Positions 23,720-35,190 of a DNA stretch of 64,000 nt are shown one piece after another. The first letter of the stretch is position 1, and the number at the start of each line of letters is the position of its first letter. The notes under the pieces were generated by a model. That model did no database searches. It worked only from the letters and a program-made list of their open reading frames with translations, and was not told where the DNA came from. Position numbers and translations under genes: made by a program. This DNA comes from Penelope pileata. Lineage: Eukaryota; Chordata; Aves; Galliformes; Cracidae. The DNA lies in the NCBI GenBank assembly GCA_013396635.1, contig WBMW01001268.1, forward strand, positions 1,562,830 through 1,626,829. Reading direction: 5' to 3'.

Positions 23720-24385
23720 CTTCATTGGATGCTTAGGGATTGAGTAATTCTTTGCACCCCAAAAAATTTCCACCCTTGGCTAAGATAAAAAAAAAAAAAA
23801 GACAATCAGTTGAACACACTAGACATCTTCTCTTTTATAAAGTCTTCCTACACTACTTAATACATTACTGAGAAGCGCTCATCACAATATACTGTTTAGA
23901 ATAATATAGTCTGTGTAACAATATAGACTCAGTGTAGAAAAGACTATCAGAAATCTAAATTCTGTTGCTTGAGTGCAAGATCACTCAAATATGTTTCACT
24001 GCAAGGCACCAAGCTGTTACCCAATTTTCAAGCAACTGTTAACTATATCCTTTCAGACATCTCAATGAAACAAGTATTTACCATGTTCGAGGTGGGAATT
24101 ATTGTAACAGAGATTTGCTGTAAAAGGAATTGTACAAGCAGGTTAGTCCAGCAGGTCATACAAAAGAAACAACACACTTGTTTCTATATCAAATAAGCCC
24201 TTACTTGTAGAGTACTTAAAGATGTCACTGGTGACATGAGAGCCGTTGCTATGCCTCCTACATCCATGGTTCATGTGGCTCATCCTGGGTGACAGCTGGA
24301 CTGACTGGCTTTCCAGTCTTTCTTGGGCACTGGGCATGAGCAATCAAAGCTAGTAATATCAGTTTTGCTCCCCTCTTCTCCTCCT
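23720..24385 (+). repeat. direct copy 2, right flank of the assembly gap
   Basis: It starts at the first base after the gap and repeats 22264-22929. The two mismatches (C at 23758 and 23774) fall only 38 and 54 bases from the contig end, where read quality is usually lowest. The remaining 611 bases appear identical. The match stops only because copy 1 runs out at the gap. Confidence 0.9.
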
Positions 24386-25647
24386 TCCTGTCTGCTGTTA
24401 CAGAGCCTTGATAATCAGGATTCAGGCCAAAGGAAAGACATCTGCATTCAGCAGCAATGGGAACAAACCTTTTCACCTTTTGCTGACAAACAGTGCAACC
24501 AAGAACAGCAGTGAGCTAAAGAAAAATCCCATGAAAGTTGCATAGATGCAAGCAGAAAAATGAAGAGCATTTTCCATCTAACATGCATTCAGCTCCTCAA
24601 GGAGCATAACACCACACTGATGTGTTGTCAAGTGTGGCAACTCCTCTGCAGAGATACTCAGTAAGCTGAGTCAGTAAGTTTTATTTAACTGTCAGCTCTT
24701 CCTACTGCACTGTATCAAAGTCAAGAAACAAAGCTTTAACCTCATCTGACTCCCAATAAGTGCTGGCTTATGGGGTACTGCAGGCAGGGAGAACTTGAGA
24801 GGATTTAGAGAGGAACACTAATAAAATTAGTAACACGTGAACAATGCCTGGTTTTCAGAAAGAGCTGAGCCCATCCTAAGGAAGTAAAGGCCCCCCATGG
24901 GTTGGGCACGAACAATTGATGACATTTAGTTTTGGATTTTTTCTCCCTGGAGATTTGTGCGTGTTTTATCTTTGATGCCAAAGTATAAANATTTGAATCC
25001 ATTTCTAGTGACATATCTATAGCTGAAAAGGCAGAAAAAATGTCCTCCACTGAAAAATAGCAATTGACTGCATATGTTTCCAGCTTTCCATCAAGAAATT
25101 TTTCCCCTCCTTCCAACTAGACTACATTTAGCATTATCTTATACTATCTTTTCCTAGATGTACCCATTTCAAGGGATGTTGTCAAAAGGAAAAAACAGTC
25201 TGACAGACTGTTCTCCACTCCTTTCCTCTATTAGGAGAGGAATTCTGGTTATAGATGGGTTAATTATTACATTCAACTTTATCCTTCAGGGAAGCAATGA
25301 CAGGCCACTTTTGAGACTGTTAGTGCAGATATATCCTTACAGCTCTTCCACTTATCCTACAGCTAGAGGTCCTTAAGTGGCTCCCTCCTGAGCAGCCTTT
25401 CTGAAGAATTTTTCAAATATAACTTCCTTCATTTTGGTGAAATCTTTTTCTTTCTGGCCAGGAAAGTTTTGAATTTTGTTTAGCTTGTTTCTTTGTTTAT
25501 CTGTCTTATGCTTTTGAACTGATGGCCTGCTACTGCAGGTGCCATTTTTGAGATTAGATTTACATGCAAAAGACAAATTCTTCAGGCAAAAAATAATTCA
25601 TACCACAAATCTGCAATTTTATATATACATGAAAGACAAATTAATCT

Positions 25648-25740
25648 TACCATATCTCAACATCTAGATATGGATAGCTTGCCTGCCTCAAAGGATTTTT
25701 GAGGCATTATATAATGAAATGCATTATGAACATTAAAACC
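25648..25740 (+). repeat. MIR3-like SINE fragment, weak
   Basis: The order CTCAACATCTAGATATGGATAG, CTGCCTCAAAGGAT, TTTTGAGGCATTA and ATGAAATGCATTATGAA tracks the MIR3 core (CATCTGTAAAATGGG, ACCTACCTCACAGGGT, TTGTGAGGATTAA, AATGCATGTAAAG). Divergence is high, and a library alignment would be needed to confirm. Confidence 0.4.
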
Positions 25741-26365
25741 CATTTTAATTTAAACTGTCTCCAGCCCCTCAAAGTAGGACCATATTATAACTAACCCAGT
25801 CAGACACAGCCATTTCTTGCTTCGGAAACTATCTCTGGGCAATGGTTTCAGAAAAAGGAGAAAAACTAACACTCTAAAACAATTTTATGTGACTATCCAT
25901 TGACCTAGTACAAGTTCAGTGGTGTTTTACCTAACATGGACCCAAACCTACCTAACTATGGATATAATGATTTATTATTATGAATAAAATGTTTTGCTTA
26001 CCTTCACCTTAAGCAGGTATTGGGCAAAAACGCCTGCTACATTTTACCTCACAGTGTGGAGGGCAGCCAAAAGAGGTCCTTGTCCTTAAATTATTGCCGG
26101 TAACATTGAATGTATGGGGATACAAATCACACACTGCCCACCAACCCTTGTCTGACACCCCACAGCCCTATGGCCAGAAATGTCTTGACGTTGCTCCCCT
26201 GATGGAGACAGGGACGCTACCTGAGCCTTGCACCGCCAAGGCTTCACTAGTGTGTTGGCCGTGACAGGCTCAGCCGGCTGCCCAGACCAGCCTCTGACCA
26301 GCCACAGAAGCACTTGTTATTTCTGTCAGTAAAGCACCTCATACACCCAGCCCAGCCACAGCAAC

Positions 26366-26428
26366 CAGCTGCATGCCCATCTCCTCCACCTGTCTGAGCA
26401 GCTCAGGAGCAAGCTGGGCCCTATATAA
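26366..26428 (+). promoter_or_regulatory. TATA box with two upstream E-boxes
   Basis: TATATAA lies at 26422-26428, preceded by CACCTG (26387-26392) and CAGCTG (26366-26371), the E-box forms bound by bHLH factors. It sits at the start of a GC-richer stretch. No first exon or coding sequence was recognised downstream, so a functional promoter is only a possibility. Confidence 0.25.
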
Positions 26429-27275
26429 CGCTAAAGTGTGCCCATTGCAAGCCTTGCTCCAATTCACGACAGGAAATCACTGTTTCTCCTAGTGAAGGAA
26501 GACCTTCCTCTCACCCACATCCCTCACACCCTCCATGGGGTGCCATGGTGCGTCTGTGGTGGGCTCCCTCTGCAGCTGGGGAAGGTGGGGCAATACGTGG
26601 TCCCCTGCCCCGCACTGGACCCTGGTGGCTCCCAGAGATGTCTGTTAGGAAGGTGGAGGGAGACAGGAGGGAGAGCAGCAGGTGGGGTGGTCGAGCTGGG
26701 AGGTGGTAGGGGGGGATGGAGGCCATGACAGGTCCCTTCTGCTGCCACTACCACTGCCTGCGCTGACTCACTGCGTTCCCACCCCAGCACAGACTGATTT
26801 CTGAAATAGATGACTGGGAGTATGTGGTTACCATACCGATGAGCCTCCCTAACACAGCCCTTCCCTGTTCCTCTTTTCCCTCATGTTAGCAGGAAGCTGA
26901 CATGAAATGAATTATTAAAACCTGTGTAAAAAAGCACCTCAGGAAGTGCCACCATCTCTGCCTTAAGCAGACACAGAAGGCAGTGAGGCACAGACACGGC
27001 TGCCTGCTCTGTGGCTTCCCGCCTGGGTTCTCTGCCTCTGCCGCTCAGCATGGCTGACAGAAGCATAGCACTACTTCTTGGCTGGCAGGTTTTTTAAGAT
27101 AGGTTGGAAATGCTTTCCCTTCTTCCTCCATTTGCTTTGTCAGCACAGCTCCTTCGACAGTACCTCAGCCCATGGGGCCAACAGCCCCACAGAGCCCTAC
27201 AGAAAAACCACACTGCCACGGCCACTGGCCTCCCGCCCCAGCTCCTCTCACTCCTCTGCCTTGGCTTAAAACCCC

Positions 27276-27320
27276 TTTCTTCTTCTTCTTCATTTTTTTT
27301 TTTTTTTAAATTTTTTAGAC
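27276..27320 (+). repeat. (TTC)n and poly(T) tract
   Basis: Four TTC units followed by a long T run and a second short T run after AAA. It is roughly the reverse complement of the A/GAA tract at 27513-27545. Confidence 0.85.
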
Positions 27321-27512
27321 ATACTATCTAAATACCAGCTTTTTAACACTCGTTTTTGTTTTTTGACAGCAAAAGAGCTATCATGCCTTTTGGTTGCGTG
27401 TTGTCTGTGGAAACCAAGTTTTACAGATCCTTGTTTGGTTAAAAAGAGCACCCACAAAATCCACTATCACAGTAAGATTTAATAAAAAAGCAGTTTTCTC
27501 TGTTTACTTGCA

Positions 27513-27545
27513 CAAAAAAAAAAAAGAAGAAGAAAAAAGAAAAGC
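27513..27545 (+). repeat. poly(A) and (GAA)n tract
   Basis: Twelve A residues, then GAAGAAG and A-rich sequence. With the tract at 27276 it could pair in single-stranded form across about 200 bases. Confidence 0.85.
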
Positions 27546-29692
27546 TTCTTCATGCTTCTGGCTTTTTGCCATAAGTAAACATTAATCTGAGTTTTTCCAC
27601 TGCTTACAGTACAAGTTCTTGCTTACAGAAATCATATCCTTGCTCACGTTCTCCTTTTGGCCACTGCTCTGGGCAATTGCTTCAGTTGCTTAAATCATCT
27701 TGCTCAACAAAGGGGCCTTGATGCCAAATGCCAGACAAATAACAAGGCAGGGGACAGATATTTTAAAAATATTCAGGTGCTTATGAATATGAAGTAGAAC
27801 CAAGGAGAGTTTTCAAAGAGAAAATGCCTAGAGAAAAAATTTCTTGCTCCTTGCACGTGGAAAGCTCAAGTGTTTTGATGGGACACAGAGGTCAGGTGGA
27901 AGGTCTCCATGTCCTGCTAGAGTGGGCAAAATTATTAAAGAAAGGTTTCTGACGTGGTTTTGACAGTTATGCATAGGAAATACACTTCTGTGAGTGTTCT
28001 GTATCACTTAATTAAAATGAGTTATTTTTGTGAACACTTTCAACCACGAGTCTTCTTCTTGAATATTCGTTGATGATGTGAGAAGAGGCATGAGCAGAAT
28101 TTATGGAAATTAATTTAAAATCTGAATGACTATGCTTGAGAATTTTTTATTATATTCATTAAATATTTGTTATATATTTTTTATTTCTAATGTTGGTGTG
28201 ACTACCTAAAGATGGAAACATGCACAGGCACTCACATCATATAATAATTGTTCAATTATGACTGTAACTAATTATTCACATTACATGAGATCCCTCTAGT
28301 TTTTTTCTTAAGTGAGTTTGCATCAGTCACAATTTCAAAACCTTTGGAAATCCATCTGAATTGTAACAATTTCTGCCCTAGGTCTGGTCCCACTGTACAT
28401 TTCTAAAAGCACAGAAGGACTAGAGTTGAGTAACCATGAGACAAAGAACAATCCCAACCGTGCACTCCAAGACTGATGCTTTAAGAGGCCCTGTAAAGAT
28501 GACAGGGATGAAAGGAAAAGCACTAAGAGGAGAAAAATCTCGGTAGCAGATGCTGCTCTGGAGGCTGGGGGGATGGTTTGGGCTGTAGAAACTACTCTGA
28601 TGTATGCCAGTGCCTTTTCTGGTCCCTGATATAGCCTGAAATCCTCAGGCACAATGATGCCATAAACTTCTCCCAAATCCCCAGGCAATGAAATGATTAC
28701 CCTAAAGCTTCTTTGCCTCTGGAGATGAAGCATGGTCCCAGCTCTAGAGTCTTCCCTTACAGCACTGGAATAATGCTTAAAAGAAGTAAGCAGAAATCTC
28801 AGGGCATTTGAGCAGATCTAGAGGACTCAAACATCAAGTTAGGACAAAGACAAAGCTTTCTGATCTTCTCACTCTATTAAACTGCACTCCTTCAGAGCCT
28901 GAAATAGCAGTGCAATGCCTGAGGGTACAATGGTGAGGCCTCTATTGGGATTACAATGCATCAGTTATTTCATTATTCCTAAAAATATTTAAAAGAGGAC
29001 CAATCTCAACACAGCTTGGTATAAAAAAGGGGAAAAATGAAAAGCTAAAAGGCTTATATTTGTGCTTTTATCTTATAATTCTACATTAAATGTATCAGTA
29101 CAAACATAGCCTATTTTTCTCTCAATACATTATCCAGAGATTGTTAACCTCTTTAGGTGCCAGTATAGTACACTGGACTTCACAGGACTATTTAGGCCCA
29201 GTTACATGTGCATCAGAACTGGGTTTGTAGGAAGCATAGTCCAAGGACGCTTCTATGAGCAGGGCCACGGGGTACTTGCATTGCATTGGCAATAATAGCA
29301 GTAGCCAAAGGGACAACATCTTTACCATTGTTCATTTACCTCATTTTCAGAAAGATCTTTTCATGTAGAACAAGAAGTCAATAGAGAACTAACGGAACAT
29401 CATAGTGAAATAAACCACCAAAAGAGGAAGTTCACCTAGGAATATCTGCCTTGTACTTCTGTTTGTTTCTTTACATTGAGAAGGCGTAGTAACAGCTGCT
29501 TCTCTCAGTGCCTGCTGGGATGGCCAAAGCCATTAGTGACAGTGAAATACATCTGAGAGGTGCCATGGGAGGGCAAAATATGCTGTAGACCACCCCTGCC
29601 CCAGTAACTTGCCAGCACCTACACAGAGGATGGGAATGAGATCAGAATCTGTGCCTGTAATGTTAGAGCTTCCTCAGTTCCTTTTTAGGTTT

Positions 29693-29863
29693 TCAGCCAT
29701 GCTTGGTGCCGTTCCCATGCGACGAGTAAGAGCCATTCCCTGCTGTGGTTTCTCTATATGGAAAGAAAAGAGTATGGCATAGCAAGAATGTCAGGAACGC
29801 CCTGAATTTCCTGGAGGGCAGGTAAGTGGCATCAATGGTCACATCAGAGATAGACTCTTCATT
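29693..29863 (-). CDS. candidate terminal coding exon, gene unknown
   Basis: On the minus strand a strong acceptor (pyrimidine tract ending CTGCCCTTTCAG) precedes 29863. The sequence from there is open for 56 codons in phase 0 to a TGA at 29695-29693. The peptide starts NEESISDVTIDATYL and ends GSYSSHGNGTKHG, and the end region has several CpGs (TCGTCGCATGGGAACGG). A second acceptor-like CTTTCCATATAG lies inside. I do not recognise the protein and see no other exon of it. Plus-strand splice-like signals overlap the same segment (acceptor at 29695-29696, CAG|GTAAGT donor at 29822), but all three plus frames are closed between them. One or both may be chance. Confidence 0.25.
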   Translation of the reverse strand, partial: NEESISDVTIDATYLPSRKFRAFLTFLLCHTLFFPYRETTAGNGSYSSHGNGTKHG

Positions 29864-30989
29864 CTGAAAGGGCAGAGAAGACAAATTACAATCTGATGTG
29901 AATGACAAAAATATCCACAATTGTATTAGACAGGCTTAAAAATATTTAAAAAGGCAATTAATTCCCATGTTTTAAATCCAGGCTAAATACTAAGTGGGAG
30001 TAGAAGAAAGCTCTCTTATTGGCAGATTAGCCTATAGTGAATCAATGCATTATCCTACGACTTTCCCTGAGGGAGCTGATCTTTGCATGGGGATATTCTC
30101 AGAAGCAGAGTAGTGGCTAGCACTGACTCTATGACATGGAAGGGGCTGTCATTATTTATCTATGATTTCTGTTTGTATCGTACTGTTCAAAAGTCAAATC
30201 ACAGACTTCATCAGGCTGGTGGGCACGTGTTCAGACAGGCATGCTAGTTGCTACTTAAAGCCTTTCAATACCCAGCAATAAACTGAACACATTTACCAAG
30301 GTTAAACAGGTCTGACTGCAATCATTCTATCTATCTGTTTCTAACGTGTTGTAGGATTGCAAAGAATATAGAATATGAATTCTTATGTGCTCTAGCACTC
30401 CAGCTATATATATACACATCCTGAAGCTTAGTAAAGCTTCTCACAGATGGATGCAAACAAGGAGAAATACATAGAAATGTAGAGCAGTTTGAACTCGGTT
30501 CCTGCCTTGCACATCTTCAGCTCTTGGTGGTGAAGAGACTGAACTCTGAGCCCATTTCAGGGTCTGCATGTACAGCTCTCCTCTACCTGCTGCCTGTCAG
30601 AGGAACATTTGGGCACTGAGCAGGCACCTCAGAGCTCTCTAGAAACTGAGGTGCCCAAGATGTGTAGTCATGTTTGAAAATCTTGGCACTGGAGGAAACA
30701 GAAATGCACCAAAACATAAATGCAGAAAAGGAATAAGAACTGGGAGACATGGCTGCCGTACAGAAAGCTGCTTTTGAATTGGATATCCGTTTCTATCAAG
30801 AAACTCTCTGAAACTAGTATAGATAGGATGACTTGCTACAACCCCAATAAGGTTATACAAAACACTTTTAATCAGCTCCCTGAATACATCAATGTTTGTC
30901 TAACCTCATCTAAGTTTCATGTTTTATCAATATAAAAACATCTATCATCTGAAGAGTGTGTTGTCCACCATATCGCGTATGAGTAGTTC

Positions 30990-31125
30990 ACAGCCTTTTA
31001 TACTCTTATTCTCACAAAAACCTTTTAAGGGTGAGAGATATTTTACCAATGTATAGAGGTTAAGTAAGATATCCAAAGTCACTCAACTGCAGCTGGCCAG
31101 GAGCATTTTGATGATCCAAGTTAGT
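30990..31125 (+). repeat. MIR SINE
   Basis: Recognisable MIR order: CTTATTCTCACAAAAACC (family ATCCTCACAACAACCC), a GAGATATTTTACC block (ATTATCCCCATTTTAC), then TAGAGGTTAAGTAAGATATCC and AAAGTCACTCAACTGCAGC (AGAGGTTAAGTGACTTGCCCAAGGTCACACAGC). About 15 bases of the AGGAAACTGAGGC region are missing. The long run of colinear matches makes this the best MIR in the window. Confidence 0.7.
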
Positions 31126-34100
31126 GCTGTATCAGTGAACAGCTTTTCCACAAAAAGATCTTAGGCTGTGCAGAAAAATAAAAGTATAAATGCAATAATC
31201 TGCAAATAGCTCCAGTTGTTGTTCTCCTTCACTGGTAATCAAAGCAGGTAAACCAGATGCATATTCCCTACAGCTAACTTTCAAGAAAATCTGTTTCAAG
31301 AAAAGAAGAGCTGTAGTGGGAAAATGAGACCTGTGCAACATTTAGGATCTTCTGGAAGCTGTGGTTGTATGCTTGCATTATATGTTGCTATAGTAATGCC
31401 CCTTTCTCGTTCAAAATTTGCCCTGTACTAAGATCCCCAGCACAATAATGGGTTTTATGAATGTTAACCCTTGGTCATTCCATTTTACAAATAATCGGGT
31501 AGCCCGATGCCAGATGTGCTGTATGTAGTATCCTACTAAGAATATACTGAAGATAAAGAGAAGTTATTTCCTTCAAAAACACGGTATTTGACAGGTAGGA
31601 ATTTTTAGGAAGACAAAACAATGCCCAAAGATCAGTGGCTCGCTTTACCCAGGCAGTCCTTTGGGATGGTTTCCATTTCCAGACAATGCAAACCGCACTG
31701 TGTGACAAACAGGCGATGATGGATACTTTGGATCGCTATAGCTACCTGGCACTGCTAGCATGTTCTTATTCATCCTTGCTTGTTTGCACAATGTGTACCC
31801 GAAGCACCGAAGTGAGCGCTGCAATAAATGGCAGAAAGGAGACTTCAGTGAACTGCCCTGAATTGACAGGGAAGAAGGTGTCTCTTCAGACCAGCACAGA
31901 ATCATCTGTAACCAGACCCACCGAGTGTAGAATCCCTGCGATAACACTTATTATTGGGCCTTCTGGTGTTGAGGCCCTGCCTGTGGGCTGTGGTTGGCTG
32001 TAATGCCTTTGGACTGGCAGGGATCCCTGTTGCGGGACATTGCACAGGCAAAGTGCACTTCCCCACATGGCACGCATTTCCCAATGTGATGTGAGTCTGG
32101 ACTTGGTACTGTTTGTGCTGTCCTTGCATTGCAGAGGTGGGTGGGGATAAGATACAAAAGGATCTTAGCAAGTTTTGTGTTTTCTGGTGAGGATGGACCC
32201 CACCATTCCCAAAGTAAGTCATCCCCGATGAGCAAATTATGCAGATGAAAGTACAGAGATTAGCTCACAACAGAAAATGATACTTCAGAGAAGTACTGGG
32301 TAATTAGTAACATGGAGCTTGTAGACCTTGTACACTTTCCAACTAAAAAAACCTGACCATTTGGGTTCCTACTGTCTATGGATAGGTTTAGCCTGAATCT
32401 CTTGTGAACAGCTTGAATCAACAGGGAGCCTGGCATGGAGCGCTAAGAGAAGTATTTATATCATGTAATAGCACTACGTGTATGCTGTCCGTGCACTTTG
32501 AAGTTTCCATGTTAGCTGCAGGATGTACCATATCTCTTCTATTGCTTCTAAAATGTTCTAGATTATGCTTGGATTCCTTCCCATGGAGGTAGGGATTATA
32601 TTACTCCTAGATCATCTCCAGCGGGACACCTAATGTTCCCACTAATCCCATCACTGACAAAAACTGCAGACATAAGGCTAATTCTTTCATGGAGGTGCTA
32701 AGAAAACATGGCTGCTTGTGATGGAGGCCATGGACAAACCTGTCAGTCCTTGATGCTGGAGGGTTTCAGACCTCACAGGTAGGTCCTAGCCCCAGCAGGC
32801 AGAGACCTACCACCAAGAGTGAAAGATCTGATCGTTTGGGTCTGTCAAAGAAGAACATGTATTTACATGTTCTTTTCACTGCAAGGATTACCTCGTTACC
32901 TTGATTGCAGTACATCAGTGTCACTGTCTGCTGAGAGACTGCCACTTCTCTGCTGAAAAGCAGGAGCTTTTTACCAGTAGAAGGCATGCCATGTCATGGC
33001 TTTGGACAGACTGTAAAACTGAAGGTGGATAAAATTGGCAGACTGTCAACACGTTAAAACGTGACCTGTACACCTATAACAGAAAAAGTGTTCCGAAAAC
33101 TCACGACTAAGCCATTTATCTCATCCAGTGATGCCAGGTGTCTCGTTTGGAGCTGGGGGCTCTTCTCCACATCTTCTGATGCTGGTTCTGCTGCTGCTTC
33201 TTTTCCTTTCCAAGTTCCTGATCTCTCAGCTTTCTGATCTCAGCCTGGCTGGCCCTTATCTAAGCCTGGGGGCAATCCCTCCCCAGGTCCAACCCTTCTG
33301 GTCACAGAGAACAGGTGTAAACAGTTTGCCTGTGCTCCCTGGGCCAACCACACTCCTTCACCAGGTGCTCAATCATAGGTTTAAGCCACAACCTAACAGT
33401 TCCCCTACAACATGAAAACCAATGGCTATAAAAACACTTTGGATATTTAACATCCTTGGGTGGTTAAGACCTTGGTTGTGCATTTTGTAGGCTGTAAGAG
33501 TTTATTGCTGCCCAAATGTTCCTACAACTTCAAGTATTTGATGGCAATCATAAGCCCAGACTTTGCTGATTACCTACACCTCATTCTTTCAAAGTGCTCT
33601 TCACTATGAATCCCATGAAAAAAAGCACATCCTCAACTTCAAGCAGTTGTATAAAAATTATAAGAAGATCTAGTATTACATTATTTTACTTAAAGCCAGT
33701 GGAGTTGCTCATGTACTGAACGCAACAATCAGTTTACTGGGCCTATGCTCCATCTTTTTTCTGTTGTTAGTTTTTTCTGTTGTTGAGAAGAGAGTCATGA
33801 CAATACAGCCTAATATTTCAGGATATTTCTAGGTCTAAAAATCCTGGTTTACGACAGGGACACTTTACTAAATAATATACATTAAATAAAAAATGCTGTC
33901 AAGTGCCCTTAATAATTGGATGTGTCCTTTTCAACATATTTCTTTCTACTTGTCAGCTGGAAAGAATAAAACATGGCAGAATTTTTTTTTTTATTTGACA
34001 CACAGTAGATTCTGAGTGACTTGTTATGTAAATTACATTTTGTTTAAGTTCAGCTTTAGGATAAAGGAAGACTAAGTAACTATTTAAATGAAGAAGGAAA

Positions 34101-34954
34101 CTTATAGGAAATACTATTCAATGAGTATGACCCTCGTAGCAGACAGAGTATAGTGTGATGCAGGGGGAATATTAAAAAACTGACCAGAAAGCCTATCTGT
34201 GCCATGTATTTTTAATTGAAAAAATGTCAAATATGGAGTTTCACACAGAAAAATATCTCCTGTCAAAAAATAAATCCCCAAATCACCCAGTCCAACCACA
34301 ATAAATTAAGCTAACAGCTTTAGAAATATTTCTGAGTCTGTCATAAGGCTATGTTACTAATAGGTTGTTGAGGCAGGCTTTTTCTGAAGAATCTTTCGCG
34401 AACCTGCTGCACAAGCCCTTTTCAAAATAAGAAAACCTACTTCCCTGAGGACATGGGCATTAGACAGCACTGCAAAACTGCACACTGAGCTCAGCGTTAT
34501 CCACAGCCCACTGACACATCCCCCCAGCCCATGTTTGCTTCTTTGTGCCTGCTCAATGCTCTCCCCAGGATGCCTGCTCTGGTGGTGGGGGGCAAGGGGA
34601 GGCAGGAGGGGGCAGGGGGCAGCTTTTGCCCCAAATTTGTTCTTGTTTCAGCCAATGGTTCACTTGATTTTTACTGCAAGAGTAGTGCTATGTATGTGAG
34701 GCTCTGCTTTGCAGAGCAGACAAGGCTCCTGGTATGAGCAATCGGCACAGTTTTAGCTTCATTAATCATAACCCATTCGTGTCAATAGTAAGACTCTTCC
34801 TGACCTCCGTGGAGCCAATATTTCAATCTAGACAGCCTAAGCCTGATCAAAGCAAGTCTTCACATAACGCAATGCCTAAATCATCAGCAGAAAACAGCTG
34901 ACTATGAATCCTTCTTGACCAAATGAAAGAAATAGTGAACAATTTTGAGTCAAT
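31126..34954. other. unique DNA, no gene recognised
   Basis: The 31630-32220 part has open frames of 90-120 codons on both strands and more CpG than its surroundings, but no domain. A 95-codon frame at 33128-33415 begins with a leucine-rich run that mimics a signal peptide. The pyrimidine-rich DNA explains this, so it is not called. A G-rich tract at 34587-34619 is listed separately. Confidence 0.5.
34587..34619 (+). other. G-quadruplex-prone tract
   Basis: Four G runs of 6, 4, 5 and 5 bases (34587-34592, 34596-34599, 34608-34612, 34615-34619) are separated by loops of 3, 8 and 2 bases. Four stacked tetrads are possible. One loop exceeds the strict limit of seven, so this is an extended-loop G4 candidate. 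Confidence 0.6.
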
Positions 34955-35190
34955 GCCTGTAAAGGCAAGGGTTCAGTCCTGTGCTCTGTCACACTGACAA
35001 TTCATGAATTTCCACTCAATCTTGCAAAATGACCCATTGTGGCATTAGGCAGATCATCTAAGTGCCATCTAATACCAGTTTTCCATCCATAAAGTGGGCA
35101 TAGTTAAATCTGAGCATGTCATTTATTGCTCTGAGAATCAACAACATGGCCTGAGCGTTGTCCAGTGGTGATGAGCTATGCAAGATCTCA
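34955..35190 (+). repeat. MIR3-like SINE
   Basis: The blocks run in MIR3 order: AGGCAAGGGTTCAGTCC and CTCTGTCAC (tRNA-side region), GCATTAGGCAGATCATCTAA (GGGCAAGTCACTTAA), CAGTTTTCCATCCATAAAGT (CAGTTTCCTCATCTGTAAAAT), then GAGCGTTGTCC...GGTGATGAGCTATGCAAG (near the end, family GGATGAAAGGCGCTATATAAG). Colinearity over about 230 bp supports the call despite divergence. Confidence 0.55.

Larger units (their letters stand above)
24386..30989. other. unique DNA with GC-richer island, no gene recognised
   Basis: Contains one ambiguous base (N at 24990), a MIR-like fragment (25648-25740), a GC-richer island (26100-26800) with a TATA box, a pair of complementary T/TTC and A/GAA tracts (27276-27545), and an exon-like segment at 29693-29863. 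The 132-codon minus-strand frame at 28335-28733 includes a hydrophobic leucine-rich stretch but no recognisable family. It is not called as a gene. Confidence 0.5.

Noticed and set aside
22802..23773. Very long open frames (about 290-320 codons) on both strands
   Set aside because: They run through the 790 N of the gap, so almost all residues are unknown; artefact.
33128..33415. 95-codon frame starting with a leucine-rich signal-peptide-like run
   Set aside because: The leucine run comes from CTG/CTT-rich DNA. The rest has no mature-protein features and no exon structure is seen.
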